DNA from: Persicitalea jodogahamensis
Lineage (GTDB): Bacteria; Bacteroidota; Bacteroidia; Cytophagales; Spirosomataceae
Length of the DNA: 64,000 nucleotides
Assembly: GCF_014651615.1 (NCBI RefSeq)
Contig: NZ_BMXF01000001.1
Coordinates: forward strand, 248,001-312,000
Reading direction: 5' to 3'
The translations under genes were made by a program, and so were the position numbers. Of this stretch, positions 1 through 8,441 are shown in pieces. Within the stretch, counting starts at the first letter, position 1. Each line of letters begins with the position of its first letter. The notes beneath the pieces were generated by a model, which searched no databases, was not told where the DNA came from, and was given only the letters and a program-made list of their open reading frames with translations.

Positions 1-146
1 ATCAGTTTGCCGGGACTATAACCGCCAACCCTATCAAGCATTGTGCCAAACTTTTTAGAGAAAAAGCAGGATGGCCCGAAAAGACACATTCAGATCAGCA
101 ATTGGACACGGGTCTTTCAGCTTGGTAAAAGAATTTGGGAGTACAC

Positions 147-178
147 TTTGTGAATTGAGCAACAAGTTTTTATCTTTG
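147..178 (+). promoter_or_regulatory. Bacteroidota-type promoter of rplU-rpmA
   Basis: TTTG at 147-150 and TATCTTTG at 171-178 are separated by 20 bp. This fits the Bacteroidota primary sigma factor consensus (TTTG / TAnnTTTG). Transcription would begin a few bases after 178, giving a leader of roughly 25 nt before the rplU ATG at 209. Confidence 0.75.
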
Positions 179-208
179 CCCCTCATTTCAAAAAACCAGG
201 TCTAAATA

Positions 209-520
209 ATGTACGCAATCGTAGAAATCGCAGGTCAGCAATTCAAGATTGAAAAGGGCCGCACCATCTTCACCAATCGGCTTGAAGGGGATGTGGACGC
301 TGCACTTGTCTTCGACAAAGTCCTCCTCACTGACGACGGAGGCACGATCCAGATTGGTGCCCCCGGCATCGACGGCGTTTCGGTCAATGCCACCATTCTC
401 GAACACTTGAAAGGCGAGAAGGTCATCGTTTTTAAGAAAAAGCGCCGCAAAGGCTACAAAAAGAAAAACGGTCACCGTCAGTACCTGACGAAAATCCGTA
501 TTGATGATATTGTTATTTAA
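209..520 (+). CDS. rplU: 50S ribosomal protein L21
   Basis: This 103-residue protein is of normal length for bL21, a 23S rRNA-binding component of the large ribosomal subunit. The N-terminus MYAIVEIAGQQFKIEKG and the basic stretch KKKRRKGYKKKNGHRQ near residues 74-90 are diagnostic for the family. It is followed by rpmA after 102 bp, the usual L21-L27 pairing. The unusual feature is the gap, which is filled by an interspersed inverted-repeat element instead of a short spacer. A good promoter lies upstream at 147-178. Confidence 0.98.
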   Translation: MYAIVEIAGQQFKIEKGRTIFTNRLEGDVDAALVFDKVLLTDDGGTIQIGAPGIDGVSVNATILEHLKGEKVIVFKKKRRKGYKKKNGHRQYLTKIRIDDIVI

Positions 521-615
521 TTTGGAATTAGGGAATTAGTGAATGTCGGACGAGGTCGCCCGGCGGTATCGTAATCTGTTATTCACTAATTGTATAATTC
601 CATAATTCACTAATT
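521..615 (+). repeat. Inverted AT-rich array with GC-rich core (copy 1)
   Basis: The rplU-rpmA gap holds GAATTAG-type words at 521-544 in 8-bp periodicity, a GC-rich core at about 541-570, and an 8-bp periodic array of AATTCACT-like units at 590-615. AATTAGTGAAT on the left and ATTCACTAATT on the right are exact reverse complements, so the element can fold into a long hairpin. The core matches the nuoL-nuoM gap at 52465-52494 (reverse strand) at 25 of 30 positions. In sense orientation all five differences are A/G transitions. Confidence 0.85.
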
Positions 616-622
616 AAAAGTT

Positions 623-934
623 ATGGCACACAAGAAAGGTGTAGGTAGTTCCAAGAACGGACGGGATTCGAATCCTAAATATTTGGGTGTAAAGCTCTTT
701 GGTGGGCAGCACGCTAAGCCAGGCAGCATCATTGTTCGCCAGCGCGGTACAAAGCATAATCCTGGCCGCAACGTCGGCTTGGGTCGTGATCATACATTGT
801 TTGCATTGGTTGAAGGTCATGTGGTGTTCACCAAGAAAGCCAAGGGTAAGTCTTGGGTTTCCATTGAGCCCATTGCCGCCGAAACCGGCGAAGCACAGCC
901 CGCGGCAAATGCTCCCGTAGCTGCCGAGGCATAA
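623..934 (+). CDS. rpmA: 50S ribosomal protein L27
   Basis: bL27 contributes its N-terminal tail near the peptidyl transferase centre. The start [16 protein letters not shown] and the segment [17 protein letters not shown] are characteristic. At 103 residues it is about 15 longer than most L27 proteins because of an Ala/Glu/Pro-rich C-terminal tail (residues about 86-103). There is no long N-terminal extension of the kind cleaved by Prp in Firmicutes. It is the second gene of the rplU operon and is followed by a Rho-independent terminator at 973-1004. Confidence 0.98.
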   Translation: MAHKKGVGSSKNGRDSNPKYLGVKLFGGQHAKPGSIIVRQRGTKHNPGRNVGLGRDHTLFALVEGHVVFTKKAKGKSWVSIEPIAAETGEAQPAANAPVAAEA

Positions 935-972
935 GCGAATTTCGCTTTAGAATAAAGCTATTGAATTAGTCG

Positions 973-1004
973 GAAGCCCGAAGGATTTATTCCCTCGGGC
1001 TTTT
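973..1004 (+). terminator. Rho-independent terminator after rpmA
   Basis: AAGCCCGAAGG and CCCTCGGGCTT form an 11-bp stem with one mismatch, followed by TTTT. Confidence 0.75.
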
Positions 1005-1029
1005 GGTATTAGCCAGGCGGGTACTTTTG
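1002..1029 (+). promoter_or_regulatory. Candidate promoter of the nfu-like gene
   Basis: TTTG at 1002-1005 precedes TACTTTTG at 1022-1029 by 16 bp. The -7 element fits TAnnTTTG exactly. The spacing is at the short end and the -33 element overlaps the preceding terminator, so the -33 assignment is weaker. Confidence 0.5.
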
Positions 1030-1108
1030 CTTTCTGAAATTTTTAATCGAAAACGTTTGTTTGAAAGAAGAATCAAACACGTTGCGGCTGATTGCCGGAA
1101 AATCAGTC

Positions 1109-1138
1109 ATTGTCCATTATTCTTGTTCATTCTCCATT
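1109..1138 (+). repeat. Short word-like repeat before the nfu start codon
   Basis: Variants of CCATTAT, TCATTGT and TTCATTC follow one another directly up to the ATG at 1139. The reverse complement has the same AATGGACAATGA-type vocabulary as the inverted array after this gene at 1744-1793. It belongs to the family of 7/8-bp periodic intergenic arrays in this window. Confidence 0.5.
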
Positions 1139-1735
1139 ATGCTGAATCGCCCCGTTTATATTTATACCGAACTGAGTCCTAATCCAAACTCCATGAAATT
1201 CGTTTTGAATTTCGAGCTGGTACCCGATGGATTGTCATTTGATTACCCTTCCCACGCCGCCGCACTGGAAGAAGGGAAAGCGTCGCCGCTGGCAGCAGAT
1301 ATGTTCCAGTTTCCGCATGTACGGCGGGTATTCATTGCCAGCAATTTCGTAACCATCACCAAGGATGATGCCAGCGCCTGGGAGGAGGTGCTGTATGATA
1401 CGAAGCAGTTTATCAAAATATACTTCGAAGAAAACCAGCCCGTTTTTGAGCCGACAACCATCGAGAGCAACACGATGATTGTAGAAGAAAACGACACGCA
1501 AACCGTACAGCAGATCAAAGCGGCCCTCGACCAGTATGTCCGCCCGGCGGTAGAGTCCGACGGCGGAGCTATCAACTTCCATTCTTTCGATGAGGATTCT
1601 GGCGCGGTGAAAGTTCTTCTGCAGGGTTCGTGCAGCGGCTGCCCATCCTCGACTTTAACCTTAAAAGCGGGTATCGAAAATCTGCTTACCCGGATGGTGC
1701 CAGGTGTGAAAACAGTCGTAGCGGAGGGAGTTTAA
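1139..1735 (+). CDS. NifU/Nfu-family Fe-S cluster carrier
   Basis: The 198-residue protein has an Nfu N-terminal domain (about residues 5-95, VYIYTELSPNPNSMKF) and a C-terminal NifU domain (about 123-198) with the cluster-binding pair C165-x2-C168 in GSCSGCPSS. Family members assemble or carry [4Fe-4S] clusters to apoproteins. The frame is open to 1061, but I chose the ATG at 1139. The 26 residues before it translate a repeat array, and MLNRPVYIYTELSPNPN is where family homology should begin. It is convergent with the T9SS cargo gene downstream, with an inverted repeat between the two stop codons. Confidence 0.9.
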   Translation: MLNRPVYIYTELSPNPNSMKFVLNFELVPDGLSFDYPSHAAALEEGKASPLAADMFQFPHVRRVFIASNFVTITKDDASAWEEVLYDTKQFIKIYFEENQPVFEPTTIESNTMIVEENDTQTVQQIKAALDQYVRPAVESDGGAINFHSFDEDSGAVKVLLQGSCSGCPSSTLTLKAGIENLLTRMVPGVKTVVAEGV

Positions 1736-1743
1736 CCCAGTGA

Positions 1744-1793
1744 ATAATTGACGATGGATAATGGAAGAGCGAGAATTATCCATTGTCAATTAT
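1744..1793. repeat. 19-bp inverted repeat between convergent genes
   Basis: 1744-1762 and 1775-1793 are reverse complements at 18 of 19 positions, around a 12-bp loop. Both arms are made of 7-bp words (GATAATG, GACGATG; ATCCATT, GTCAATT, ATCCATT). It fills the gap between the two convergent stop codons and could act as a bidirectional terminator, although it is AT-rich and lacks a clean T-run. Confidence 0.8.
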
Positions 1794-1796
1794 CCA

Positions 1797-4223
1797 TTAA
1801 CGAAAAATCGTCACGCTTCCGCTCTTTACAGGTAGGTCGGGATGGAGTTTGATGACGTAGTAGTAGGTGGCGGCAGGAAGGTCTTCGTTGTTGAATTGGC
1901 CTCCCCAGTCTTTGTCATAGCCCTTGGAACTGAATACTCTATTGCCCCAGCGGTTGAAGATTTCCACTTCACAATCCAGGTAAGCTGCGCTGTTCTCGAT
2001 TTCCCAGGTGTCGTTGGTGCCGTCGCCGTTAGGCGTAAAACCATTGGGAATTTTGACGGGCGGCAGTACTTCTATCACTATCTCGCTTTCCGAAAAACAG
2101 CCATTGGCCATCGAGACGCGCAATCGGTAGGTTGTCGTTTGGGTAGGTGAAGCAGTGGGCTGCGCAACGTTCGGGTTGCTCAGACCGAGCGGTGGCGACC
2201 ACTCATAGGTGGCCCCATCGGTCACGGAACTCCGGAGTTGAAGGCTGTCACCCCGGACAATTACTTTGTTATTCCCTAAAAAAGCCCTCGGCGCGGAAGT
2301 CACCCGTGCGGTTTGAGTAGCGGTGGCTGTGCAACCGTTTGGGGCTTTGTACGTGTAAACTACCGGGTGACTGCCCAAGCCAGCCTGGTTGGCGTCGAAG
2401 GTGTTTCCACTGACTCCTTTGCCTGAGAAAATTCCGCCCGTAGGCGTTGCAGACAGGGATAGCTTCGCGTCGGCCTGCCCGCACAGCGACGGAATAGAAT
2501 CAAAAAGTACCTCGGGGGCGGGCTTCACCGTGATGCGCAGTGTGTCGGAACGGCGTGAGCAACCCGTGGTAGTATCCCTTACTTCTACAGAATAAAGCCC
2601 TGATTGCTTAACCAGGTTAATTGGGCCGATGGGGTTGGTCTGTGGCGTTTGGGCCTGGTACCACACGTAAGTGAAGCTTTTCCCCGCGTTGGTTTGCAGT
2701 ACTACCGAATCTCCCTGACAGACTTCTCGAGCAGGCGCTGTTATGGAGGCAGGCGGCCTGGTGTTCAGCCGCACGGTCACCGTATCAGAGCTGACGCATT
2801 GCGTGACGATGTTGGCCGCTTTCACTATGTAAACTCCTGCTTCCGTAACGCCAGATAACGTGTTGAACGTCGCGCCAGGCAAGGCTTTGCCGTCCTTTTG
2901 CCAGCGAAACGACCACCCTGCACCGCCGATGTTTACCGTCAAATCCAGCGGCGTGCCTTCGCAGACACTTGCTTTTGGACCGGGTGTGATGTTGACTTTT
3001 TCCTGCAAACGGTACTTCACACCAAACTTTTCGCCCAGCGTGCTGGCGTTGCCGCAGCGATCGGCAAACGTTTTGACCACACTGTAAACGCCTTCCTGCG
3101 TGATGGTGATAGCGGGCCCGCTGGCATTTTTCAGGTTCACGCCGTCGCGCTGCCATTGGTAGGCAAACTGCGGGTTGCTTTCGGCTTTGAGCTGAATCGT
3201 ATCACCCCGGCAGATGCCGACATCGATCAGTGAATCGCCTTCCGCGATGGTCGCTCCGGGCGGGAGCAAGGCGTCCTCAATGGCTACGGGCGGAGGATTG
3301 TCGGTGTTGCAGTCAATGACCAGGAGCTGGTAATCGCGGTGCGACTCGCCGAGTTTACGCCCCCCCCGGTATTCTTCCACCACTACACGATAAACGAACA
3401 GCCCCGTTTCGGTGGGCGTCAGGCGGATGGTTCCGGTTTTGGGATCGAGCGAAAAAGCGGGCTGACTGGGCACGGGATTGGCTGTGCCGAAACCGTTAGC
3501 CCATTCGCTCTTGGGATAAGGGCCCGCCGTAGACGGCGCCAGGGGATCAATGCCGTAGGGAGGGCGTGTGCTGCTGAAAGGGGTGTCGAGGCGATAGCGC
3601 AATTCGTCGCCGTCAGGATCTGTCGCACCCGACTCGAAAGTGTAGGCCGTGTTGCGGCAGAGGATTTCGCCGTTGGCTGCACCGAAGACAGGCGAATGAT
3701 TGGCCGTCGAGACGGGCGGAAACTCGGCGTACAGCACCAGTGAGGAAGTTCCTGCCCCTTTGAGATTTCTGACGTCGGCTGAACGACAGCAACGCTCCCA
3801 GCTCACGTAGTAGCCATCTTGGTGCGCGTATTCGCTCAATGGCAACCGGGTTTCAGCACAAAATTGAACGACGTTGATTTTCAGATTTCTTGAAGCGGCA
3901 CACCCCGGATTAGTGAAGGGAAGCGGCTGCTTGCTGGTTTGTTTCAGTCGTAGATCGCTGAGCCGGGCATTATCGAATTTACGAAAAAACGATACGGTGA
4001 TCTCACTTTGTTCGGCGTTGGGATCGGAGCTGTTGGCATCGTAGTAGAGTGTCACGCAAACATCGTACACGCCCGTCAGATTGTTCCTGGGCGAGATTGT
4101 AATATTGCCGCCAATGACGTGCGCGGCTTGCACGGGGGCCAGTACGCTTATCGCTGCCACCCATCCCCACAAGATCCACGCTATCGCTCGCTTCGTCATT
4201 TCTCTTTTGATTTCTATTGACAC
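1797..4223 (-). CDS. Secreted multi-Ig protein with type B T9SS sorting domain
   Basis: The 808-residue protein has an N-terminal signal peptide (hydrophobic WILWGWVAAISVLAPVQA, residues about 16-33). A long body of PKD/Ig-like beta-sandwich segments follows, with recurrent C-x-G-D/T motifs (ICRGDTIQL, VCEGTPLDL, VCQGDSVVL). It ends in a gliding-motility-associated C-terminal domain (about 720-808, IPNGFTPNGDGTNDTWEI then VEIFNRWGNRVF). That domain is the type B T9SS signal, so the protein is probably exported across the outer membrane and surface-attached or released. Its specific role is unknown. A downstream Met at residue 9 is an equally good start. It is monocistronic. Confidence 0.88.
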   Translation of the reverse strand: MSIEIKREMTKRAIAWILWGWVAAISVLAPVQAAHVIGGNITISPRNNLTGVYDVCVTLYYDANSSDPNAEQSEITVSFFRKFDNARLSDLRLKQTSKQPLPFTNPGCAASRNLKINVVQFCAETRLPLSEYAHQDGYYVSWERCCRSADVRNLKGAGTSSLVLYAEFPPVSTANHSPVFGAANGEILCRNTAYTFESGATDPDGDELRYRLDTPFSSTRPPYGIDPLAPSTAGPYPKSEWANGFGTANPVPSQPAFSLDPKTGTIRLTPTETGLFVYRVVVEEYRGGRKLGESHRDYQLLVIDCNTDNPPPVAIEDALLPPGATIAEGDSLIDVGICRGDTIQLKAESNPQFAYQWQRDGVNLKNASGPAITITQEGVYSVVKTFADRCGNASTLGEKFGVKYRLQEKVNITPGPKASVCEGTPLDLTVNIGGAGWSFRWQKDGKALPGATFNTLSGVTEAGVYIVKAANIVTQCVSSDTVTVRLNTRPPASITAPAREVCQGDSVVLQTNAGKSFTYVWYQAQTPQTNPIGPINLVKQSGLYSVEVRDTTTGCSRRSDTLRITVKPAPEVLFDSIPSLCGQADAKLSLSATPTGGIFSGKGVSGNTFDANQAGLGSHPVVYTYKAPNGCTATATQTARVTSAPRAFLGNNKVIVRGDSLQLRSSVTDGATYEWSPPLGLSNPNVAQPTASPTQTTTYRLRVSMANGCFSESEIVIEVLPPVKIPNGFTPNGDGTNDTWEIENSAAYLDCEVEIFNRWGNRVFSSKGYDKDWGGQFNNEDLPAATYYYVIKLHPDLPVKSGSVTIFR

Positions 4224-4694
4224 CCGTTGGTGCGCAATTTCGGTGCCAATTTAGCGATAAACCGACACGAATTGAGTGAGTTTCATACACCGTACGTATT
4301 ATTGCTGTCCCATCTTCAACTCTGCGTTGGTTTTTTTTATGATATCTCTTTCCTAAGCCTAAGCTCTTTGCTCTGCTTTCATCGTTAACTACCCTCGCTA
4401 TCGATTCAGGTCTCCGTTACAACTTGGAATGGTTGAATTCCGAAACTCCCGCCCGCACACCTACTGAAGCTTACGTATTGGTTCAATATAGTGGGGGTAT
4501 GCATGATCTAATTGTTCGGTAAGGAGAGTCGTAGAAGTATCTCCATGGAAGGCTCATATTTAAACGGTATTTGGATGGTTCAGAGCCGTATGATTTGTTT
4601 CTTCTAAAAATTTAAAACAAACCGATTCGGTCATGGTATTTAACGGTTAGAGATATTTAAAGAAGCGAAGCTATTCGGTGTGTAGCCAAAGTCG

Positions 4695-4702
4695 TACTTT
4701 TG
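4695..4702 (+). promoter_or_regulatory. -7 element upstream of the reductase gene
   Basis: TACTTTTG matches TAnnTTTG 78 bp before the ATG at 4780. No clear TTG/TTTG lies 19-22 bp upstream, so only the -7 part is supported. Confidence 0.4.
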
Positions 4703-4740
4703 CAGGCTGAATGAGGAGAATGAAATTGGAAAGCAAAAAA

Positions 4741-4768
4741 AGCCAATGGCTGTTAGCCGACAGCCAAT
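4741..4768 (+). repeat. Four 7-bp words before a start codon
   Basis: The stretch reads as four consecutive 7-bp units. The first and last are AGCCAAT and the middle two are partly complementary (GGCTGTT, AGCCGAC), so the array also pairs with itself. It lies in the leader of the reductase gene. Confidence 0.6.
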
Positions 4769-4779
4769 AGAACAGTCAC

Positions 4780-5859
4780 ATGAGCAAGTATTATTTCCTG
4801 AAAATAAAAGAGATCACCCACGAAACGCCAGACGCCGTCACATTACACTTCTGGCATCCATTGAGTGAGGTAGTCAAGTACCAGCCCGGCCAGTTTCTGA
4901 CGCTATTGCTGCCTCAGAATGGTAGTAAAGTTCGCCGGTCTTACTCAATGTCGAGCTCGCCTTATACGGATGTGTCGCTGGCTATTACCGTAAAACTGCT
5001 GCCGGGCGGCTTTGCGTCGGAGTATCTGACGAAGGAGGTGAAGGTAGACGACGTACTGGAAGTGATGGAGCCAATGGGCCATTTCGTGCCTAAGTTGGAC
5101 GCCGAGCAGAAGCGCACCGTAGTACTGATCGGGGCCGGCAGTGGCATTACGCCGCTGATGTCCATCGCCAAATCGGTGCTGATGGTGGAGCAGGAGAGTA
5201 CAGTCTATCTGCTTTATGGCAACCGCAATGAGGAAAGTATTATTTTCAAAAATCACCTGGATGCCCTTCAGGAGAAATACGGCGAGCGCTTTCAATTGAT
5301 CTATACGCTCAGCCAGCCCTCGGCAGCCTGGATCGGCGAAATGGGAAGGCTTAACAAAAGCCAGATCCTGAAAATCATGGAAGGCTTGCCTAAGCCCGAC
5401 CCCGCTGCAACCGACTACTACCTATGCGGTCCCGAGGATATGATGGAGGAAGCCAAACGCGCCCTGGACATCCTGGACGTTCCCGCCGAGCGTATCCACA
5501 GAGAAAGCTTCCTGACTGCCACCACCGCCAAAGCCCACGGCGATGTCACCGAGGCTCCGGAGGATGTCGATGACGATTCGCCGAAGGGGCACGAAGTGAC
5601 AGTACTTTACGAAGGCAGTGAGTATAAATTTCGGGTAGAACCGCACCAAACTGTGCTGGAAGCGGCGCTGGATCTGGACATCGACCTGCCTTATTCCTGC
5701 CAGGCGGGTATGTGTACCGCCTGTATGGGACGCTGCGTATCAGGAAAAGTGCATTTGGACGAAGAAGATGCGCTATCAAAAAGCGAATTGGACGCGGGCT
5801 TTATACTCACCTGCGTCGCGCATCCGATGAGTGACGATGTGGTACTTGAAGTGGAATAA
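4780..5859 (+). CDS. PaaE-like ferredoxin reductase with C-terminal [2Fe-2S] domain
   Basis: This 359-residue flavoprotein has three modules. An FAD-binding barrel holds the R52-x-S/T-Y-S motif (RRSYSMSS, 52-59). An NAD(P)-binding domain has the GAGSGITPLMS loop near residue 117. A plant-type ferredoxin domain has C307-x4-C312-x2-C315 and C345. The family passes electrons from NAD(P)H through FAD to the iron-sulfur cluster and on to an oxygenase or desaturase; the closest known type is PaaE of phenylacetyl-CoA epoxidase. No paaABCD or oxygenase gene is adjacent, so the partner is unknown and the gene appears monocistronic. Confidence 0.88.
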   Translation: MSKYYFLKIKEITHETPDAVTLHFWHPLSEVVKYQPGQFLTLLLPQNGSKVRRSYSMSSSPYTDVSLAITVKLLPGGFASEYLTKEVKVDDVLEVMEPMGHFVPKLDAEQKRTVVLIGAGSGITPLMSIAKSVLMVEQESTVYLLYGNRNEESIIFKNHLDALQEKYGERFQLIYTLSQPSAAWIGEMGRLNKSQILKIMEGLPKPDPAATDYYLCGPEDMMEEAKRALDILDVPAERIHRESFLTATTAKAHGDVTEAPEDVDDDSPKGHEVTVLYEGSEYKFRVEPHQTVLEAALDLDIDLPYSCQAGMCTACMGRCVSGKVHLDEEDALSKSELDAGFILTCVAHPMSDDVVLEVE

Positions 5860-5888
5860 CTACATATGACAAAGGTAGTTGTCAAGTG

Positions 5889-6647
5889 TTACTTGCATTT
5901 GTCCAGTACTTCTTTTGCCAGCTTTTTCGCCAGATCCAGGTTCACGGCTTTTTCCTTACTCACATTGGCAACGATTTGGAAAGTAGTCGCACCTACTAAA
6001 ACCGTCAGGTAGTTTTCCTCTTTATTGAACGAGGCAGCATCGCCAAGCCCCGGCACGTCCTCAAACTTATCTTTGGCCGCCATACCTTTGGCCATGCCTG
6101 CTGCTGTTTCGGCTTGTTCCTTGGAATAATTAGGGTCGCTTTTGATTCGTTCCTCGGCTGCTTTGAAGGCGAGATCCATTTCCTCCTGCGTAGGATTGCG
6201 GTAATAGGCCTTGAAGTTTTCGAGAGGCGTTGCTTTTTTACCGATCATAAATAAATCGCTTCCCAGCCACATCACGCCAATCTCATTTTGGAGAGGAATC
6301 TCCATAGTCGAGTTGCCTATTTTTATTATTCGAGTGCGGTCGCTTTTCCAGGAATAAAGGTACTTGTCTTTGGACGCATCACGTTCAGGAGCGCTTTTGT
6401 CGTACTTCATCTTGGCATCGGGCATTTCACCGGTGTAGTGCTTCTTGATGACATCCAATGGCAGGAGTTCATCCATTTTGCGTTGGTACGAAAGAACACA
6501 GTCACCCTTTCCCGAGTCGTTGGTGGTAGCATCTTCTGTGGAGAGTAAAGAGGTGATAGTTGCGCTGGTACCTTCAGCATCGCCGCCGCAGGAAACCAAA
6601 AGCAGGGAAATAGCCAGCAGGGCCAGAAAAAGCAGGTTTTTTCTCAT
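5889..6647 (-). CDS. Putative lipoprotein of unknown function
   Basis: The 252-residue protein starts MRKNLLFLALLAISLLLVSC, a signal peptide with lipobox ending at C20, so it should be anchored in a membrane through a lipidated Cys. The frame is open to 6761, but the ATG at 6645-6647 is the only start that places the signal peptide at the N-terminus. The mature part is charged, has no Cys pair pattern that I recognise, and contains an alpha-helical Ala/Lys/Met-rich stretch (about residues 165-195). I do not recognise the family. It is convergent with the reductase gene. Confidence 0.75.
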   Translation of the reverse strand: MRKNLLFLALLAISLLLVSCGGDAEGTSATITSLLSTEDATTNDSGKGDCVLSYQRKMDELLPLDVIKKHYTGEMPDAKMKYDKSAPERDASKDKYLYSWKSDRTRIIKIGNSTMEIPLQNEIGVMWLGSDLFMIGKKATPLENFKAYYRNPTQEEMDLAFKAAEERIKSDPNYSKEQAETAAGMAKGMAAKDKFEDVPGLGDAASFNKEENYLTVLVGATTFQIVANVSKEKAVNLDLAKKLAKEVLDKCK

Positions 6648-6927
6648 AAAAATTGCCAGGAGGAAGATGATTTTGGGGGGAGGAAGCGGTAAACGATTTG
6701 AATACACAAAGCAGGAATATATTTTGGCATCTGGCAATAATGGCCTAGCAATCGGAATCACAATAGCTGCTATTGGTTGCCACTACCTATCAACAGGTTT
6801 TTACACCCTTTGCTTGATGGGTAGCCACGAAAAATCGGGCAGGCATTTCGGTAGATTGTGAGGCAGTCGAACTCTTCATAAATGGAGTGCACAACGCCGC
6901 AAAACCATTAATCCTGCATCACGCTTT

Positions 6928-8427
6928 ATGAAGAAGTACGTCGCCGCCATCGACCAGGGCACCACCAGTACCCGTTGCATCCTGTTTGACCGACAGGGCA
7001 ATATCGTTTCCGTAGGCCAAAAGGAACACGAACAGATTTATCCAAAGCCCGGCTGGGTGGAGCATAATCCCGACGAAATCTGGAAAAACACCCTGGAAGT
7101 CATTGCCCTGGCGCGGATCAAGGCCTCCGCTGATGTCGGCGAGGTGGCCGCCGTTGGCATCACCAACCAGCGTGAAACCACGGTTGTCTGGAATCGCCGA
7201 ACCGGAAAAGCCTATCATAATGCGCTGGTCTGGCAGGACACCCGGACGGGTACTTTGGTGGCTAAATACGAAAAAGAGGGCGGCATCGACCGCTTCCGGG
7301 CCATCACCGGACTCCCGCTAGCCACCTATTTCAGCGGCTTAAAGCTGAAATGGCTACTGGACAACGTAGATGGCTTGCGGGCCGACGCTGAGAAAGGCGA
7401 TGCGCTTTTCGGTAACATGGATTCTTTTCTGATCTGGAACCTTACGGGTGGCGCAAAGAGTGGGATTCACGTGACGGACGTCACCAACGCCAGCCGCACC
7501 CAGCTCATGAATCTGCGAACCCTACAATGGGACGCGTCGATGTTGAAAGCCTTTGATATCCCCGAAGCCATGCTGCCCGCCATCAAGAGCAGCAGCGAGG
7601 TGTATGGCCACGTTGCTTCGGAGTCTCTGCCGGGCGTTCCGGTGGCCGGAGCACTGGGCGACCAGCACGCCGCCCTCGTCGGACAAGCCTGTTTCGAACC
7701 TGGTATGGCCAAAAATACCTACGGTACGGGCTGTTTTCTGGTGATGAATACCGGGGACGAATTGCAGGTTTCAGAAAAAGGCCTGCTCACCACGATTGCC
7801 TACAAGTTCGGCGACCAGCCTGTGCAGTACGCGCTGGAAGGTAGTATTGCCATCGCGGGAGCACTGGTGCAGTGGGTACGCGATAATCTGGGATTGATCA
7901 AAAAAAGCAGTGACATCGAACAATTGGCCCAAAGTGTGGCCGACAACGGTGGCGCTTACTTCGTTCCGGCTTTCTCGGGCCTGTATGCTCCCTACTGGCG
8001 CAACGATGCCCGTGGCGTCATCGCCGGACTTACGCGTTATGTCACGAAAGGCCATATCGCCCGCGCCGTGCTGGAAGCGACCGCTTACCAAACCGTGGAC
8101 GTGGTGAATGCCATGGAGGAGGACTCGGGCATCGAGCTGAAATCGTTACGCGTGGATGGCGGTATGGTGGCAAACCAGATGCTCATGCAGTTTCAGTCAG
8201 ATATGCTGAATGCTCAGGTCGTGGCTCCCGCCGTCGCCGAAACTACCGCTCTGGGCGCGGCTTACGCGGCGGGGCTAGCCGTAGGCTACTGGAAAGACCT
8301 CGATGACTTGCGGAAAAACTGGGCGATTGCACAAACCTGGAACCCGAACATGGAAGAGGCTCAGAGAACGGAACTTTATAATGGCTGGCAGAAGGCGGTA
8401 ACGAAGTCGTTTGGTTGGGAGGAGTAA
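6928..8427 (+). CDS. glpK: Glycerol kinase
   Basis: The 499-residue length is typical of GlpK, which phosphorylates glycerol with ATP to sn-glycerol 3-phosphate. The phosphate-1 loop [13 protein letters not shown] is at residues 8-20, [11 protein letters not shown] follows at about 41, and the FGGY signature region [30 protein letters not shown] lies near 240-270, with DGGMVAN near 411. Glycerol would enter through a MIP channel such as the one encoded at 29754-30473. No glpD or glpR is adjacent. The gene looks monocistronic and ends 14 bp from the convergent glycosyltransferase gene. Confidence 0.97.
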   Translation: MKKYVAAIDQGTTSTRCILFDRQGNIVSVGQKEHEQIYPKPGWVEHNPDEIWKNTLEVIALARIKASADVGEVAAVGITNQRETTVVWNRRTGKAYHNALVWQDTRTGTLVAKYEKEGGIDRFRAITGLPLATYFSGLKLKWLLDNVDGLRADAEKGDALFGNMDSFLIWNLTGGAKSGIHVTDVTNASRTQLMNLRTLQWDASMLKAFDIPEAMLPAIKSSSEVYGHVASESLPGVPVAGALGDQHAALVGQACFEPGMAKNTYGTGCFLVMNTGDELQVSEKGLLTTIAYKFGDQPVQYALEGSIAIAGALVQWVRDNLGLIKKSSDIEQLAQSVADNGGAYFVPAFSGLYAPYWRNDARGVIAGLTRYVTKGHIARAVLEATAYQTVDVVNAMEEDSGIELKSLRVDGGMVANQMLMQFQSDMLNAQVVAPAVAETTALGAAYAAGLAVGYWKDLDDLRKNWAIAQTWNPNMEEAQRTELYNGWQKAVTKSFGWEE

Positions 8428-8441
8428 GGGAAGAAAATTTC

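Larger units (their letters stand above)
4224..4779. other. 556-bp gap between divergent genes
   Basis: I find no credible reading frame, RNA gene or strong hairpin in 4224-4690. The base composition is more AT-rich than the neighbours. The right end holds a -7-like element (4695-4702) and a short word repeat (4741-4768). A decayed gene is possible but nothing recognisable remains. Confidence 0.5.

Noticed and set aside
1-89. Minus-strand frame open from 89 to the window edge
   Set aside because: Only 29 codons, no recognisable residues or promoter; too short to support a gene, though it could be the start of one.
188-475. Open frames opposite or within rplU and many other genes
   Set aside because: They are shadows of well-supported genes in other frames without own start signals or family features.
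1061-1138. N-terminal extension of the Nfu-like protein
   Set aside because: The 26 codons translate a repeat array and precede the family's usual first residues.
4224-4690. Possible decayed gene or small RNA
   Set aside because: No frame, strong hairpin or terminator is visible, so nothing can be supported.
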